From: an uncultured Porphyromonadaceae bacterium
GTDB taxonomy: Bacteria; Bacteroidota; Bacteroidia; Bacteroidales; Muribaculaceae
DNA: 11,771 bases
Direction of reading: 5' to 3'
Assembly (NCBI GenBank): GCA_902462525.1
Contig: CABQCA010000066.1
Coordinates: forward strand, 1 to 11,771
Shown here piece after piece: positions 1 to 8,283 of this stretch. Position numbers and translations under genes: made by a program. The notes beneath the pieces are model-generated. The model saw only the letters and a program-made list of their open reading frames with translations. It had not been told where the DNA came from and searched no databases. Each line of letters starts with the position of its first letter. Within the stretch, counting starts at the first letter, position 1.

Positions 1-1
1 T

Positions 2-3000
2 GTGCTTGTGGTTGCCGCGGTATGCATCTGTGCCGTTAAGCTGCTCGAGCCCGGGCAACTTACACCTCTCGTTTGCCGGGTCGCCGAGGCTAATTTGGAC
101 GCCGATGTGAGCATAGCAAGTGTGGAACTGGGCTTTAAACCGTCGTATCCTCTGCTTAGACTTGATGTAAGGGACCTCGAAATAGTGTCGAACAGTCTCC
201 GCGGGCTTCCCGACAGTCTGCGCCGCGGACTGCCCGCTTACAGCGACACTCTGCTGCGAGTGGGGCGGATTTCAGGCGGTATTAATATTTCGGAACTGTT
301 GCTGGGTAATGAAATCAGTCTTCAAGGTCTGGAAGTGGAACGCCCGGAAGTGAACATTGTCATAACACCGGACGCTGCGAACTTCGACATATATCACACC
401 GCGGCTGTCGACGAAGAAGCTGCCTCCGCGGCGCCCATACCGGCGATTTCTATCGACAGTTTCCGTTTTATCGACCCTCGGGAAATACGTTTTTTCAATG
501 CGGCTGATTCCACCGAAGCAAGCATAGTCGTGCTGACCGAAGCTAACCTTAATGGTGCGGAATCACCTGATTACCGTCTTAAAATCGAAGGTGAACTTAA
601 GGGTCCGTATTCCCGCAGTATCCTCAATCTCGAAGACATAGCTTTCGGAGTAGACGGGCGAATACACTGGGAGCCGTCACATCCCGAACTGCTTGCGGTA
701 GAACAGATGCGGCTTCGCGGTGCGTTTCTAAACGCTGAAGTCGATGCCGCCGTTGAATTTTCCGACCGCCTGACTGTACGGAGCGGGCGTATTTCTATCG
801 ATACCTTGCGTGTCAGCGATGTGCTGACAGTCCTCGATGAAGAAACTCGGAAGAAATACCGCCTTAAGGCTCCTTTTTTCACCACCGACGCATCACTGTC
901 GCTTACGGCCGAGCTTCAGCGCCCCTATTGTCCAGAGACAGATACTGTTCCTTATGCCGAAATCAAGGCTTCGATTGCCGAGTGTAAACTCCGCTACGGG
1001 AAAGCCCGCATTCACAGCCTCTCTCTTGAAGCTGCAATGATGCTTGCGGGCGACAACCTCGATTCGGCCCTTGTGAATGTCGGCCGGTTCACTATCGCAG
1101 GCCCGGCCACGTCGTTGCAGATCAGCGGTAAACTGTGGCGTCTGCTTTCCGATCCTGCGTTCAGTGTCACAGTCAAAGGCCTGTGTGATGTCGCGTCGTT
1201 GCCTCCTCAGCTTGCCGAGGCAGCAAAGGGCAGCCTGAGCGGCAAACTGCGTGCCGACCTTAATTTCGACGGTGCCATGTCGATGTTTACTCCCGCTCAC
1301 TTCCACGAGTTCAGCGCCGAAGGCAGCCTAAAAGGCACAGACCTCTATTTTTTGTCGAACGACACTGCCGATATGGTAGAGATCCCGGCAGTAAACATCA
1401 GTTTCGACAGCCGTCAGCACTATGAGACACCCGAGGGTGAGACACGCACGTTGCTGTCGGCCAGAATAGAGGCTGACACTGCGTCGATGCTTTTCGGCGG
1501 CATTAGCCTTAACACGGGCGGTTTCATTCTCGGAGCCGCCGCTCAGAACGACGCCCAGTTGCTCGATACGACCGTCGTACAGCCTCTCGGCGGAGGTATC
1601 GACGTGCGCTCGCTTGCCGTGCGTTCGATTACCGACAGCGCCGGTGTGAAAGTGAATAATCTGAAGGGCATAGTGACTCTCAACCGCTTCAAAAACAGTA
1701 GTCAAACGCCGCGGATCAGTCTGCGCGCGCTTGCCGGACGCGTGGCCGCAGGAGCTCCCGGCACTGTTTTCCTGCTTTCTGACGCCAGCATTGATGCATC
1801 GACGCATCTGATTCCCGAACGAGCCGCCATGCGGAAGGCTATGCGTCAGACTGCCGACTCCATACAGCGGGCGCATCCCGAGCTGTCGCCCGATTCGGTG
1901 CTTTGTCTGGCCGTGGAAAAACGGCGCCGTCGTCCGCACCGTCACCGTGAAATGCTGGAGCAGGAGGATGACCGTGAAATCATCGACTGGAACGTGAGCA
2001 ACTCGTTCCGCCGTTACCTGCTCGACTGGGCCCTCGAAGGCCATGTAAGCACCCGCCGCGCCGGGCTCTACACCCACTATTTCCCGTTGCGTAACCGTGT
2101 CGACAGCCTCGATCTTTCGTTCAATACCGACACACTCGAACTTAAACACATGCACTACCGCGCCGGCAAGAGCGATCTTGCAGTCAAAGGCCGTGTCACC
2201 AATATACGGCGCGCACTCACCGGCCGGAAAGGCCGCAGTATGCTGAAAGCTGATTTTGACGTCAACAGCGATACCATCGATATCAACCAGCTCGCCGCCG
2301 CCGTGTTCGCCGGTTCGGCCTACGGCGACAAAGTGAAAAAAGGGACTGCCGGAAGTACCATCGATATCGACAGTGCCGCTGAAATGGAGGAAAGCCTCGA
2401 TGCGGCAGCTACCGCACATACCGACTCTGCAGGGCCGCTGCTCATGCCGGTGAATGTCGATGCGCGCATAGGTGTGAGCGCCCGTAACATCCTTTACTCC
2501 GATCTTCATCTTCACGATTTTGGCGGACAGTTGCTACTCTACGACGGTGCGCTGAATCTGAGCCGGCTCCGTGCATCGTCCGATGCCGGCTCCATCGACC
2601 TGTCGGCTCTCTACTCGGCGCCGTCGAAGCGCGACATGAAATTCGGTTTCGGCATGATGCTCAAAAACTTCAAAATCGAGAAATTTCTGAGCCTCGTTCC
2701 GGCACTCGACTCCATAATGCCGCTGATGCGCGATTTCAGCGGGGTCATAGGCGCCGACATCGCCGCTACCGTCGACATCGACAGCGCCATGAACTTCGTG
2801 TTGCCGACCCTCGACGCCGCCGTGAAGCTCAGCGGCGACTCGCTGGTGTTCATCGATGCAGATACGTACCGCACCCTGGGCAAGTGGCTGAGATTCCGCG
2901 ACAAGGCCGACAATACCATAAAGCATATGAGCGTCGAGCTGCTTGTGAAGAACAATATGCTCGAATTATTTCCCTTTGCTTTCGACATCGACCGTTACCG

Positions 3001-3427
3001 TCTTGGCGTCCTGGGTTTCAACGACCTTGCTCTCAATTTCAACTACCATATAGCTGTTCTTAAGTCTCCGTTGCCTTTTAAGTTTGGCATAACGGTGAAA
3101 GGCAACCCCGAAAAGTACAAAGTCCGCTTCGGAGGCGCGAAGTTCAATGAAAAGACAGCGCAGCAGCATGTGGCGGTGGTCGACACGGTGCGTGTTAACC
3201 TTGTCCGGCAGATTCAGAATGTGTTCCGCCGCGGCGTGAGCCGTTCGGGCTTCGCGAGGCTGAATACGGGCGGCGCACCCGATCTCCGAGCCCTCGAGGG
3301 CGACGAAAGACCGCTGTCGCAGAGCGACTCGCTGGCTCTTATCGAGCAGGGCATACTTGAGGCGCCGCCCGATTCCTCACAGACCCAGGGACCGGAACTA
3401 AACGAAAAGAAGAAACGTAAAAAATGA
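2..3427 (+). CDS. AsmA-like envelope protein (5' end lies outside the window)
   Basis: At least 1141 residues are visible. The window opens in a hydrophobic segment (about residues 2-15, LVVAAVCICAVKLL), followed by PGQLTPLVCRVAEANLDADV and a stretch rich in short beta strands. This fits the N-terminus of Bacteroidetes AsmA-family proteins: one inner-membrane anchor and a long periplasmic beta-rich body. The GTG at base 2 is simply the first possible start; the real start is probably just upstream. The C-terminal part (about residues 880-1050, NFKIEKFLSLVPALD through the FGITVKGNPEKYKVRFGG region) resembles the AsmA-like C-terminal domain. AsmA-family proteins are linked to outer-membrane biogenesis and, as bridge-like proteins, to phospholipid movement between membranes; that role is family knowledge. 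Oddities are a basic/histidine cluster followed by an acidic one (about residues 638-658) and a lysine/arginine-rich tail (KKKRKK). The stop overlaps the next start as ATGA. No phosphate-binding or enzymatic motif was seen. Confidence 0.75.
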   Translation: MLVVAAVCICAVKLLEPGQLTPLVCRVAEANLDADVSIASVELGFKPSYPLLRLDVRDLEIVSNSLRGLPDSLRRGLPAYSDTLLRVGRISGGINISELLLGNEISLQGLEVERPEVNIVITPDAANFDIYHTAAVDEEAASAAPIPAISIDSFRFIDPREIRFFNAADSTEASIVVLTEANLNGAESPDYRLKIEGELKGPYSRSILNLEDIAFGVDGRIHWEPSHPELLAVEQMRLRGAFLNAEVDAAVEFSDRLTVRSGRISIDTLRVSDVLTVLDEETRKKYRLKAPFFTTDASLSLTAELQRPYCPETDTVPYAEIKASIAECKLRYGKARIHSLSLEAAMMLAGDNLDSALVNVGRFTIAGPATSLQISGKLWRLLSDPAFSVTVKGLCDVASLPPQLAEAAKGSLSGKLRADLNFDGAMSMFTPAHFHEFSAEGSLKGTDLYFLSNDTADMVEIPAVNISFDSRQHYETPEGETRTLLSARIEADTASMLFGGISLNTGGFILGAAAQNDAQLLDTTVVQPLGGGIDVRSLAVRSITDSAGVKVNNLKGIVTLNRFKNSSQTPRISLRALAGRVAAGAPGTVFLLSDASIDASTHLIPERAAMRKAMRQTADSIQRAHPELSPDSVLCLAVEKRRRRPHRHREMLEQEDDREIIDWNVSNSFRRYLLDWALEGHVSTRRAGLYTHYFPLRNRVDSLDLSFNTDTLELKHMHYRAGKSDLAVKGRVTNIRRALTGRKGRSMLKADFDVNSDTIDINQLAAAVFAGSAYGDKVKKGTAGSTIDIDSAAEMEESLDAAATAHTDSAGPLLMPVNVDARIGVSARNILYSDLHLHDFGGQLLLYDGALNLSRLRASSDAGSIDLSALYSAPSKRDMKFGFGMMLKNFKIEKFLSLVPALDSIMPLMRDFSGVIGADIAATVDIDSAMNFVLPTLDAAVKLSGDSLVFIDADTYRTLGKWLRFRDKADNTIKHMSVELLVKNNMLELFPFAFDIDRYRLGVLGFNDLALNFNYHIAVLKSPLPFKFGITVKGNPEKYKVRFGGAKFNEKTAQQHVAVVDTVRVNLVRQIQNVFRRGVSRSGFARLNTGGAPDLRALEGDERPLSQSDSLALIEQGILEAPPDSSQTQGPELNEKKKRKK

Positions 3428-4146
3428 TACTCGACGAAGCAATTGCAAAATATAAGGAAAGAAACGGCATAGAAGTATTTCGTCCGAAAGCTGTGCTTTT
3501 CGATATGGACGGCGTGCTCTACGACTCCATGCCCAGGCACGCAAGGGCATGGAAGGCCATGTGCGACGAGGCCGGCATCGAAGCCGACGAGAATGAGTTC
3601 TATGCCTATGAAGGACGTACCGGAGCCTCGACCATAGGGATTCTCGTGCAGCGTCAGTACGGCCGGGTGGCTACCGAGGAAGAGTGCCGCAGACTCTATA
3701 AACGCAAGTCGGAATTCTTTGCCGCCGGAAGCGAAGCGCCTGTAATGCCTGGCGCAAAAGATGCAGTCGGCACTGTCATGGCCGCCAGGGCACTTCCGGT
3801 ACTTGTCACCGGTTCGGGCCAAGGCACGCTTTTAGGGCGTCTCGACAGCGAATATCCGGGCGCTTTCCCGGCAGAACGACGTGTCACGGCCTACGACGTG
3901 ACTCACGGTAAACCCGACCCGGAGCCTTATATCAAAGGAATGATGAAAGCCGGTGCTCATGCTACGGAGGCTATCGGCGTGGATAATGCCCCTCTGGGGG
4001 TGGAGTCGGCCTCGCGTGCAGGCCTGTTTACCGTCGGAGTGGTGACGGGACCGCTTGCGCCGGGTTCGCTTCTGGCCGCCGGCGCCGATATAGAACTCAA
4101 TTCGATGGCCGAGTGTGCGGCCGTTCTCAGACAACTCCTCAAATGA
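3424..4146 (+). CDS. HAD-superfamily hydrolase, beta-phosphoglucomutase-like
   Basis: A 240-residue protein with all four haloacid dehalogenase motifs. Motif I is FDMDGVLYDS, with nucleophile D27 and acid/base D29. Motif II is LVTGSG, with T129 or S131. Motif III is the lysine K163 in HGKPDPEPY. Motif IV is GVDNAPLGVESASRAG, with D187. The helical cap between motifs I and II (about residues 36-110) marks the subfamily that includes beta-phosphoglucomutase and small-sugar or nucleotide phosphatases, acting in the cytoplasm. In motif IV the usual acidic pair (ED) is V186-D187, a form that I recall from Bacteroidetes paralogues of this type. The substrate cannot be read from sequence. The start is well supported: the ATG overlaps the upstream stop by four bases, and the gene ends in an ATGA overlap with aroB, so all three are probably translated from one message. 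A phosphatase role is somewhat more likely than a mutase role, but this is not settled. Confidence 0.88.
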   Translation: MILDEAIAKYKERNGIEVFRPKAVLFDMDGVLYDSMPRHARAWKAMCDEAGIEADENEFYAYEGRTGASTIGILVQRQYGRVATEEECRRLYKRKSEFFAAGSEAPVMPGAKDAVGTVMAARALPVLVTGSGQGTLLGRLDSEYPGAFPAERRVTAYDVTHGKPDPEPYIKGMMKAGAHATEAIGVDNAPLGVESASRAGLFTVGVVTGPLAPGSLLAAGADIELNSMAECAAVLRQLLK

Positions 4147-5213
4147 AACAGAAACTTATATTTACCAATGTCGTCGGCGAAGCCGTCGACGCCGAGGTGG
4201 CCGCACTCGGTTCTCCGGAAGTTTTCGTGATAACCGATACTAACGTCGCCGAACGAGTGCTTCCCCTTCTGAAGAACGAATCGGAAGCCGTGGCCCGTGC
4301 CACCGTTATCGAAGTGCCGGCAGGCGAAACTCACAAGGAACTCTGTACCCTTGCCTCAATATGGCAGAAACTGATGGTAGCGGGAGCGACTCGCAAATCG
4401 GTGGCAATCAATGTCGGCGGTGGTGTGATAGGCGATATGGGCGGTTTTGCCGCCGCAGCCTTCAAGCGTGGCATGAGGTGTATCAATGTGCCTACAACGC
4501 TGCTTTCGGCTGTCGACGCCTCGGTGGGCGGTAAAACAGCCGTCAATTTCGGCGGCATGAAGAATCAGATAGGGGTTTTCGCCGAGCCTGAGGCTGCAAT
4601 CATCTCCACGATATACTTCAATACACTTCCCGGCACCGAGATTCTGTCGGGCTATGCCGAAATGCTCAAGCACGCATTGCTGAAGGACAGCGAGACGCTT
4701 CACCGGCTGCTGAATTACAGTCCGGTCTATCCTGTATTTGACTCTGAAGCCCTGCTTCCCCTTCTCCGTGAAAGCGTGGAAGTGAAACGCCGCATAGTGT
4801 CGGAGGACCTTACCGAGCAAGGAATCCGCAAGGCCCTCAATCTGGGACACACCGCAGGGCATGCCTTTGAGAGCCTCGCCATGGCGCGCAAGTCGCCGGT
4901 ACCTCATGGCTACGCTGTGGCGTGGGGCCTTGTCGTAGAGCTGGTTCTCAGCCGTATGCAGCATGAATTCCCATCGGAAATCCTACATTCTTTCGCTAAA
5001 TATGTAAACACAAACTACGGCGTATTCGAAATTGGCTGCAAAGATTATCCGGCGCTACTCGCCGCCATGCGTCAGGACAAAAAGAACACTACTGCCGAAG
5101 ATATAAACTTCACTCTTCTCGAGGCTCCCGGTAAGCCGGTTATCGACTGCACTGTTCCGGACGAAGACATAAAAACCGCCCTCGACATCTACCGGGATCT
5201 TCTTGGTATTTAA
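4143..5213 (+). CDS. aroB: 3-dehydroquinate synthase
   Basis: 356 residues, the usual size. The enzyme converts 3-deoxy-D-arabino-heptulosonate 7-phosphate to 3-dehydroquinate, the second step of the shikimate pathway, in the cytoplasm, using NAD+ and a divalent metal. Diagnostic segments are GGGVIGDMGGFAAAAFKRG (residues 92-110, NAD binding), VPTTLLSAVDASVGGKTAVN (116-135), GYAEMLKHALLKD (170-182, metal ligand E173), LNLGHTAGH (232-240, metal ligand H236), HGYAVAWG (255-262, metal ligand H255) and DKKNT (312-316). The active site therefore looks complete. One departure from the common form is HGYAV in place of HGEAV, which I believe is usual in Bacteroidetes. The ATG at 4143 was chosen because it overlaps the HAD stop as ATGA and gives a normal AroB N-terminus. 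An in-frame GTG at 4113 would add ten residues with no family likeness. It is the last gene of the coupled trio. Confidence 0.95.
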   Translation: MKQKLIFTNVVGEAVDAEVAALGSPEVFVITDTNVAERVLPLLKNESEAVARATVIEVPAGETHKELCTLASIWQKLMVAGATRKSVAINVGGGVIGDMGGFAAAAFKRGMRCINVPTTLLSAVDASVGGKTAVNFGGMKNQIGVFAEPEAAIISTIYFNTLPGTEILSGYAEMLKHALLKDSETLHRLLNYSPVYPVFDSEALLPLLRESVEVKRRIVSEDLTEQGIRKALNLGHTAGHAFESLAMARKSPVPHGYAVAWGLVVELVLSRMQHEFPSEILHSFAKYVNTNYGVFEIGCKDYPALLAAMRQDKKNTTAEDINFTLLEAPGKPVIDCTVPDEDIKTALDIYRDLLGI

Positions 5214-5292
5214 ATTTCGCAAAAAATGTGCGCGTGTATAAAGCGGGATTTGAAAAATTATTAGTAAGTTTGTAGAATTAATTCGCTTTGAG
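5214..5292 (+). promoter_or_regulatory. Intergenic gap with likely Bacteroidetes promoter -7 element
   Basis: This 79-base AT-rich gap separates aroB from the next gene. TAAGTTTG at 5265-5272 matches the Bacteroidetes -7 consensus TAnnTTTG. Transcription would then start near 5279-5281, leaving a leader of roughly 12-14 bases before the ATG at 5293. No clear -33 TTTG/TTG lies at the normal spacing: the TTTG at 5249-5252 is only 12 bases upstream of the -7 box. No Shine-Dalgarno sequence is present, which is normal for the phylum, and no convincing terminator hairpin follows aroB, so read-through from upstream is also possible. Confidence 0.45.
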
Positions 5293-8283
5293 ATGAATGA
5301 GGAACCGCTTAGCCGCATGATGATGAAAGACACGTCGTTTCAGGCTCTGATGCAGCACCGCATCTACAATGTGCTGCTCATAGCCTCGCCCTACGACGCT
5401 TTTATGATGGAGGAGGACGGCCGTGTGGAGGAACAGCTCTACAACGAGTATGTGTCGCTCAACCTCAGTTCTCCGCCCCGTGTCACACGGGTGTCGTCGA
5501 TGACTGAAGCCCTCGAGGCCATGCACCAGAAGGCATTCGATATAGTTGTGGCAATGCCCGGCGGTGACCTCTCGGAAACATTCGAGGGCGCGGCGTTGCT
5601 TAAAGCCGATTTTCCCAATGTTCCCATTGTGGTTCTGACACCTTTCTCGAAGGAAGTGTCGCGCCGTCTGGCGAATGAAAATCTCGACAACATCGACTAT
5701 GTGTTCAGCTGGCTCGGCAATATGGATCTTCTGCTGGCCATCATCAAGCTCCTCGAAGACAAACTGAACATTGAGGATATCACCGACGTGGGCGTGCAGG
5801 CGATTCTTCTTGTTGAGGATTCGGTGCGTTTTTATTCGTCGGTGCTTCCTCACATCTATAAATTCCTGCTCAAGCAGTCGGTAATATTCTCGACCGAGGC
5901 CCTGAACCAGCACGAACAGATGCTGCGTATGCGAGGTCGTCCGAAGGTGATGCTTGCACGAAACTACGAGGAGGCCATCGACCTTTACGAACGCTACGGC
6001 AAGAATATGCTCGGAGTCATCAGCGACGTTTCCTTCCACCGCGAGGGTGCAAAGGATTCGAAAGCAGGCATAAAGCTCGCCCGGTGGCTCCGTTCACGCG
6101 ACCCCTTCCTTCCTATCATCGTGGAGTCGAGCGAAGTGCAAAACGCACAGGCGGTAGGGGAATTCAACGGGGTTTTTATCGATAAAAATTCCAAAAAACT
6201 GCCTGTCGATTTAGGCGAGGCCATTATGAACAACTTCGGTTTCGGCGATTTTATAATCCGCAATCCCCGGACCGGCGAGGCCATCATGACTATCCGCAAT
6301 CTCAAGGACATGCAGAAAAACATATTCGACATTCCTGCCGAATCACTGCTGTACCATGCCTCGCGGAACGATATTTCGCGATGGCTTTACTCACGTGCCC
6401 TCTTCCCCATCGCCGATGTGGTGAAGCAACACCGTTTTGCAGAAATAAGCGAGGCGCCGGCCGTGAAGCAGCTTTTCTTTGATCTGATTGTGAAATACCG
6501 CCGTATGAAAAACCGCGGTGTGGTGGCTGTGTTCCAGAAGGACCGTTTCGACCACTATTCGAATTTCGCAAGAATAGGGCAGGGCAGTCTCGGAGGCAAA
6601 GGCCGAGGTCTGGCTTTTGTCGATTCCATCATCAAAAAGAACCCGGTGTGCGACAATTTCGATGGTCTGACCATTTCGATACCGCGCACCGTGGTGCTCT
6701 GTACTGATATTTTCGACGAATTCATGGCGGTGAACAAGCTCTATCCGCTTGCACTGAGCGATGCTTCCGACGAGGATATTCTTGCGGCCTTTTTGGCTGC
6801 AAAGCTCCCGGAAAGACTGTCGGAGGATTTTGCGGCTCTTTTCGATGTTGTGGACCGTCCGCTGGCGGTGCGTAGTTCCAGCCTGCTTGAAGATTCGCAC
6901 TATCAGCCTTTTGCCGGTATCTACTCTACATATATGGTGCCGTTTTCAGTTGACCGCGAAAAGCGCATGCGCTGGCTCCACGATGCCATAAAGGGTGTCT
7001 ATGCCTCTGTTTTCTACTCGGCAAGCAAGGTCTATATGACTGCGACAAGCAATGTCATCGACCAGGAGAAGATGGCAGTGATAATACAGGAGGTTGTAGG
7101 CGAGAACTACGGAGGGTATTATTTTCCGTCGTTTTCCGGTGTGGGACGCTCGCTGAATTACTATCCGCTTGGCGACGAACAACCGGAGGATGGTGTGGCC
7201 GAAATTGCCGTCGGTCTCGGCAAATATATTGTCGACGGCGGCCGCGGTCTTCGTTTTTCGCCGCTCCATGCTTCGCGCACCCTCCAGACATCTACACTTG
7301 AGCTGGCGCTCCGCGACACCCAGACGTCGCTGTTCGCGATGGCACAGGACGACGATGCCGACTTCTCGGTAAAGGTTGACGAAGGAGAGTCGCTTGTCAG
7401 AAAGAATATACGCGATTTTGCGAATACGGGAGCGCTGAAGTACATGGTATCGACCTACGATGCATACAACGGCATGCTAAAGGACTATGAGGATGGCAAG
7501 GGCCGGCGGGTGGTGACATTCGCCAACATACTCCGCGACAAAGTGCTTCCGCTTGCCGATGCTATCCATTTCATGCTCGCCGAAGGGCAGACCGCCATGC
7601 AGCGGCCTGTGGAAATAGAGTTCGCCGGCATAATCAGTAAGCAGAAAGCCAATGGGATAGGCGGACATCTCTACTGGCTTCAGATACGTCCGATAATCGA
7701 CCGCAAGCAGCTCATCTCCGACGACGTGCTCGACTGTCCCGACGAAGAACTCATACTCCGTACCGACACGGCTCTTGGCAACGGCATGATAGAGGGTGTC
7801 CGCACCATAGTGTACGTGAAGCCCGAGGCTTTCGATTCGCTGGCCAACCCGTCGCTGGCACTTACGGTGGCAAAAATCAATGCCGAACTTGCCGCATGCG
7901 GCGAAGGCTATATTCTTATAGGACCGGGACGATGGGGCACTTCCGACCCGGCATTGGGCATACCTGTGCGTTGGGCGGATATTTCGGCCGCACGTGTAAT
8001 AGTGGAGGCTGCTGTCGGCAACTACCGTATAGAGCCGAGTCAGGGCACACATTTCTTCCAGAATCTTACTTCGTTCGGCGTTGGCTACTTCACTATCGAT
8101 CCGCGGGCCGGTTCGGGCTATTATGACAGCGCATGGCTCGACGCACAGTCGGCCGACTACGAGGACGACCATATCCGCATAGTGCGCTTCGGCGCCCCTC
8201 TTTCCATCGCTATCAACGGCCGTTCGGGCCGCGGAACTGTCCGGAAACCGATTTCAGAAAACGATTCAACAGACCTACAATGA
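5293..8283 (+). CDS. Receiver / PPDK-type ATP-grasp protein (PEP/pyruvate-binding domain protein)
   Basis: 996 residues. Residues 25-155 form a receiver-like fold without phosphorylation chemistry: LLIAS at strand 1, VVAMPGG at strand 3, no conserved lysine. Residues 168-315 form an intact receiver: E175/D176, phosphoacceptor D245 in VISDVSF, S279/S280 and K298. A linker region (320-425) follows. Residues 430-801 match the PEP-synthase/pyruvate phosphate dikinase N-terminal ATP-grasp domain: GSLGGKGRGL (K436), AVRSSSLLEDSHYQPFAG (R527), MAVIIQEVVG (594-603), VEIEFAG and LYWLQIRPI (Q797, R799). The remaining 195 residues contain GPGRWGTSDPALGIPVRW and SQGTHFFQN. They lack the swivelling phosphohistidine domain and the PEP-binding barrel, so this is not a complete PEP synthase or PPDK. 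Automated annotation often calls such proteins phosphoenolpyruvate synthase; I think that is misleading. A cytoplasmic, receiver-controlled phosphotransferase or ATP-dependent regulator is the inferred role. The stop overlaps the next start as ATGA. Confidence 0.85.
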   Translation: MNEEPLSRMMMKDTSFQALMQHRIYNVLLIASPYDAFMMEEDGRVEEQLYNEYVSLNLSSPPRVTRVSSMTEALEAMHQKAFDIVVAMPGGDLSETFEGAALLKADFPNVPIVVLTPFSKEVSRRLANENLDNIDYVFSWLGNMDLLLAIIKLLEDKLNIEDITDVGVQAILLVEDSVRFYSSVLPHIYKFLLKQSVIFSTEALNQHEQMLRMRGRPKVMLARNYEEAIDLYERYGKNMLGVISDVSFHREGAKDSKAGIKLARWLRSRDPFLPIIVESSEVQNAQAVGEFNGVFIDKNSKKLPVDLGEAIMNNFGFGDFIIRNPRTGEAIMTIRNLKDMQKNIFDIPAESLLYHASRNDISRWLYSRALFPIADVVKQHRFAEISEAPAVKQLFFDLIVKYRRMKNRGVVAVFQKDRFDHYSNFARIGQGSLGGKGRGLAFVDSIIKKNPVCDNFDGLTISIPRTVVLCTDIFDEFMAVNKLYPLALSDASDEDILAAFLAAKLPERLSEDFAALFDVVDRPLAVRSSSLLEDSHYQPFAGIYSTYMVPFSVDREKRMRWLHDAIKGVYASVFYSASKVYMTATSNVIDQEKMAVIIQEVVGENYGGYYFPSFSGVGRSLNYYPLGDEQPEDGVAEIAVGLGKYIVDGGRGLRFSPLHASRTLQTSTLELALRDTQTSLFAMAQDDDADFSVKVDEGESLVRKNIRDFANTGALKYMVSTYDAYNGMLKDYEDGKGRRVVTFANILRDKVLPLADAIHFMLAEGQTAMQRPVEIEFAGIISKQKANGIGGHLYWLQIRPIIDRKQLISDDVLDCPDEELILRTDTALGNGMIEGVRTIVYVKPEAFDSLANPSLALTVAKINAELAACGEGYILIGPGRWGTSDPALGIPVRWADISAARVIVEAAVGNYRIEPSQGTHFFQNLTSFGVGYFTIDPRAGSGYYDSAWLDAQSADYEDDHIRIVRFGAPLSIAINGRSGRGTVRKPISENDSTDLQ

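Noticed and set aside
1328..2515. 395-codon open frame antisense to the AsmA-like gene
   Set aside because: It lies wholly inside a well-supported gene. Its product is low in recognisable motifs and rich in H, R, V and G, as expected of a shadow frame in GC-biased codons.
4113..4142. GTG start that would extend AroB by ten residues
   Set aside because: The extra residues do not resemble AroB, and the ATG at 4143 forms the same ATGA overlap as the other junctions.
5249..5252. TTTG as the -33 element paired with TAAGTTTG at 5265
   Set aside because: The spacing of 12 bases is well short of the roughly 19-21 bases expected for Bacteroidetes promoters.
8133..8279. Upstream start extending the coiled-coil protein by 49 residues
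   Set aside because: The extension is arginine/proline-rich shadow sequence within the 3' end of the preceding gene. The ATG at 8280 gives an ATGA overlap and a sensible N-terminal helix.
5293..8283. Naming the receiver/ATP-grasp gene ppsA or ppdK
   Set aside because: The catalytic histidine domain and PEP-binding domain of those enzymes are not visible, so the names would imply an unsupported reaction.
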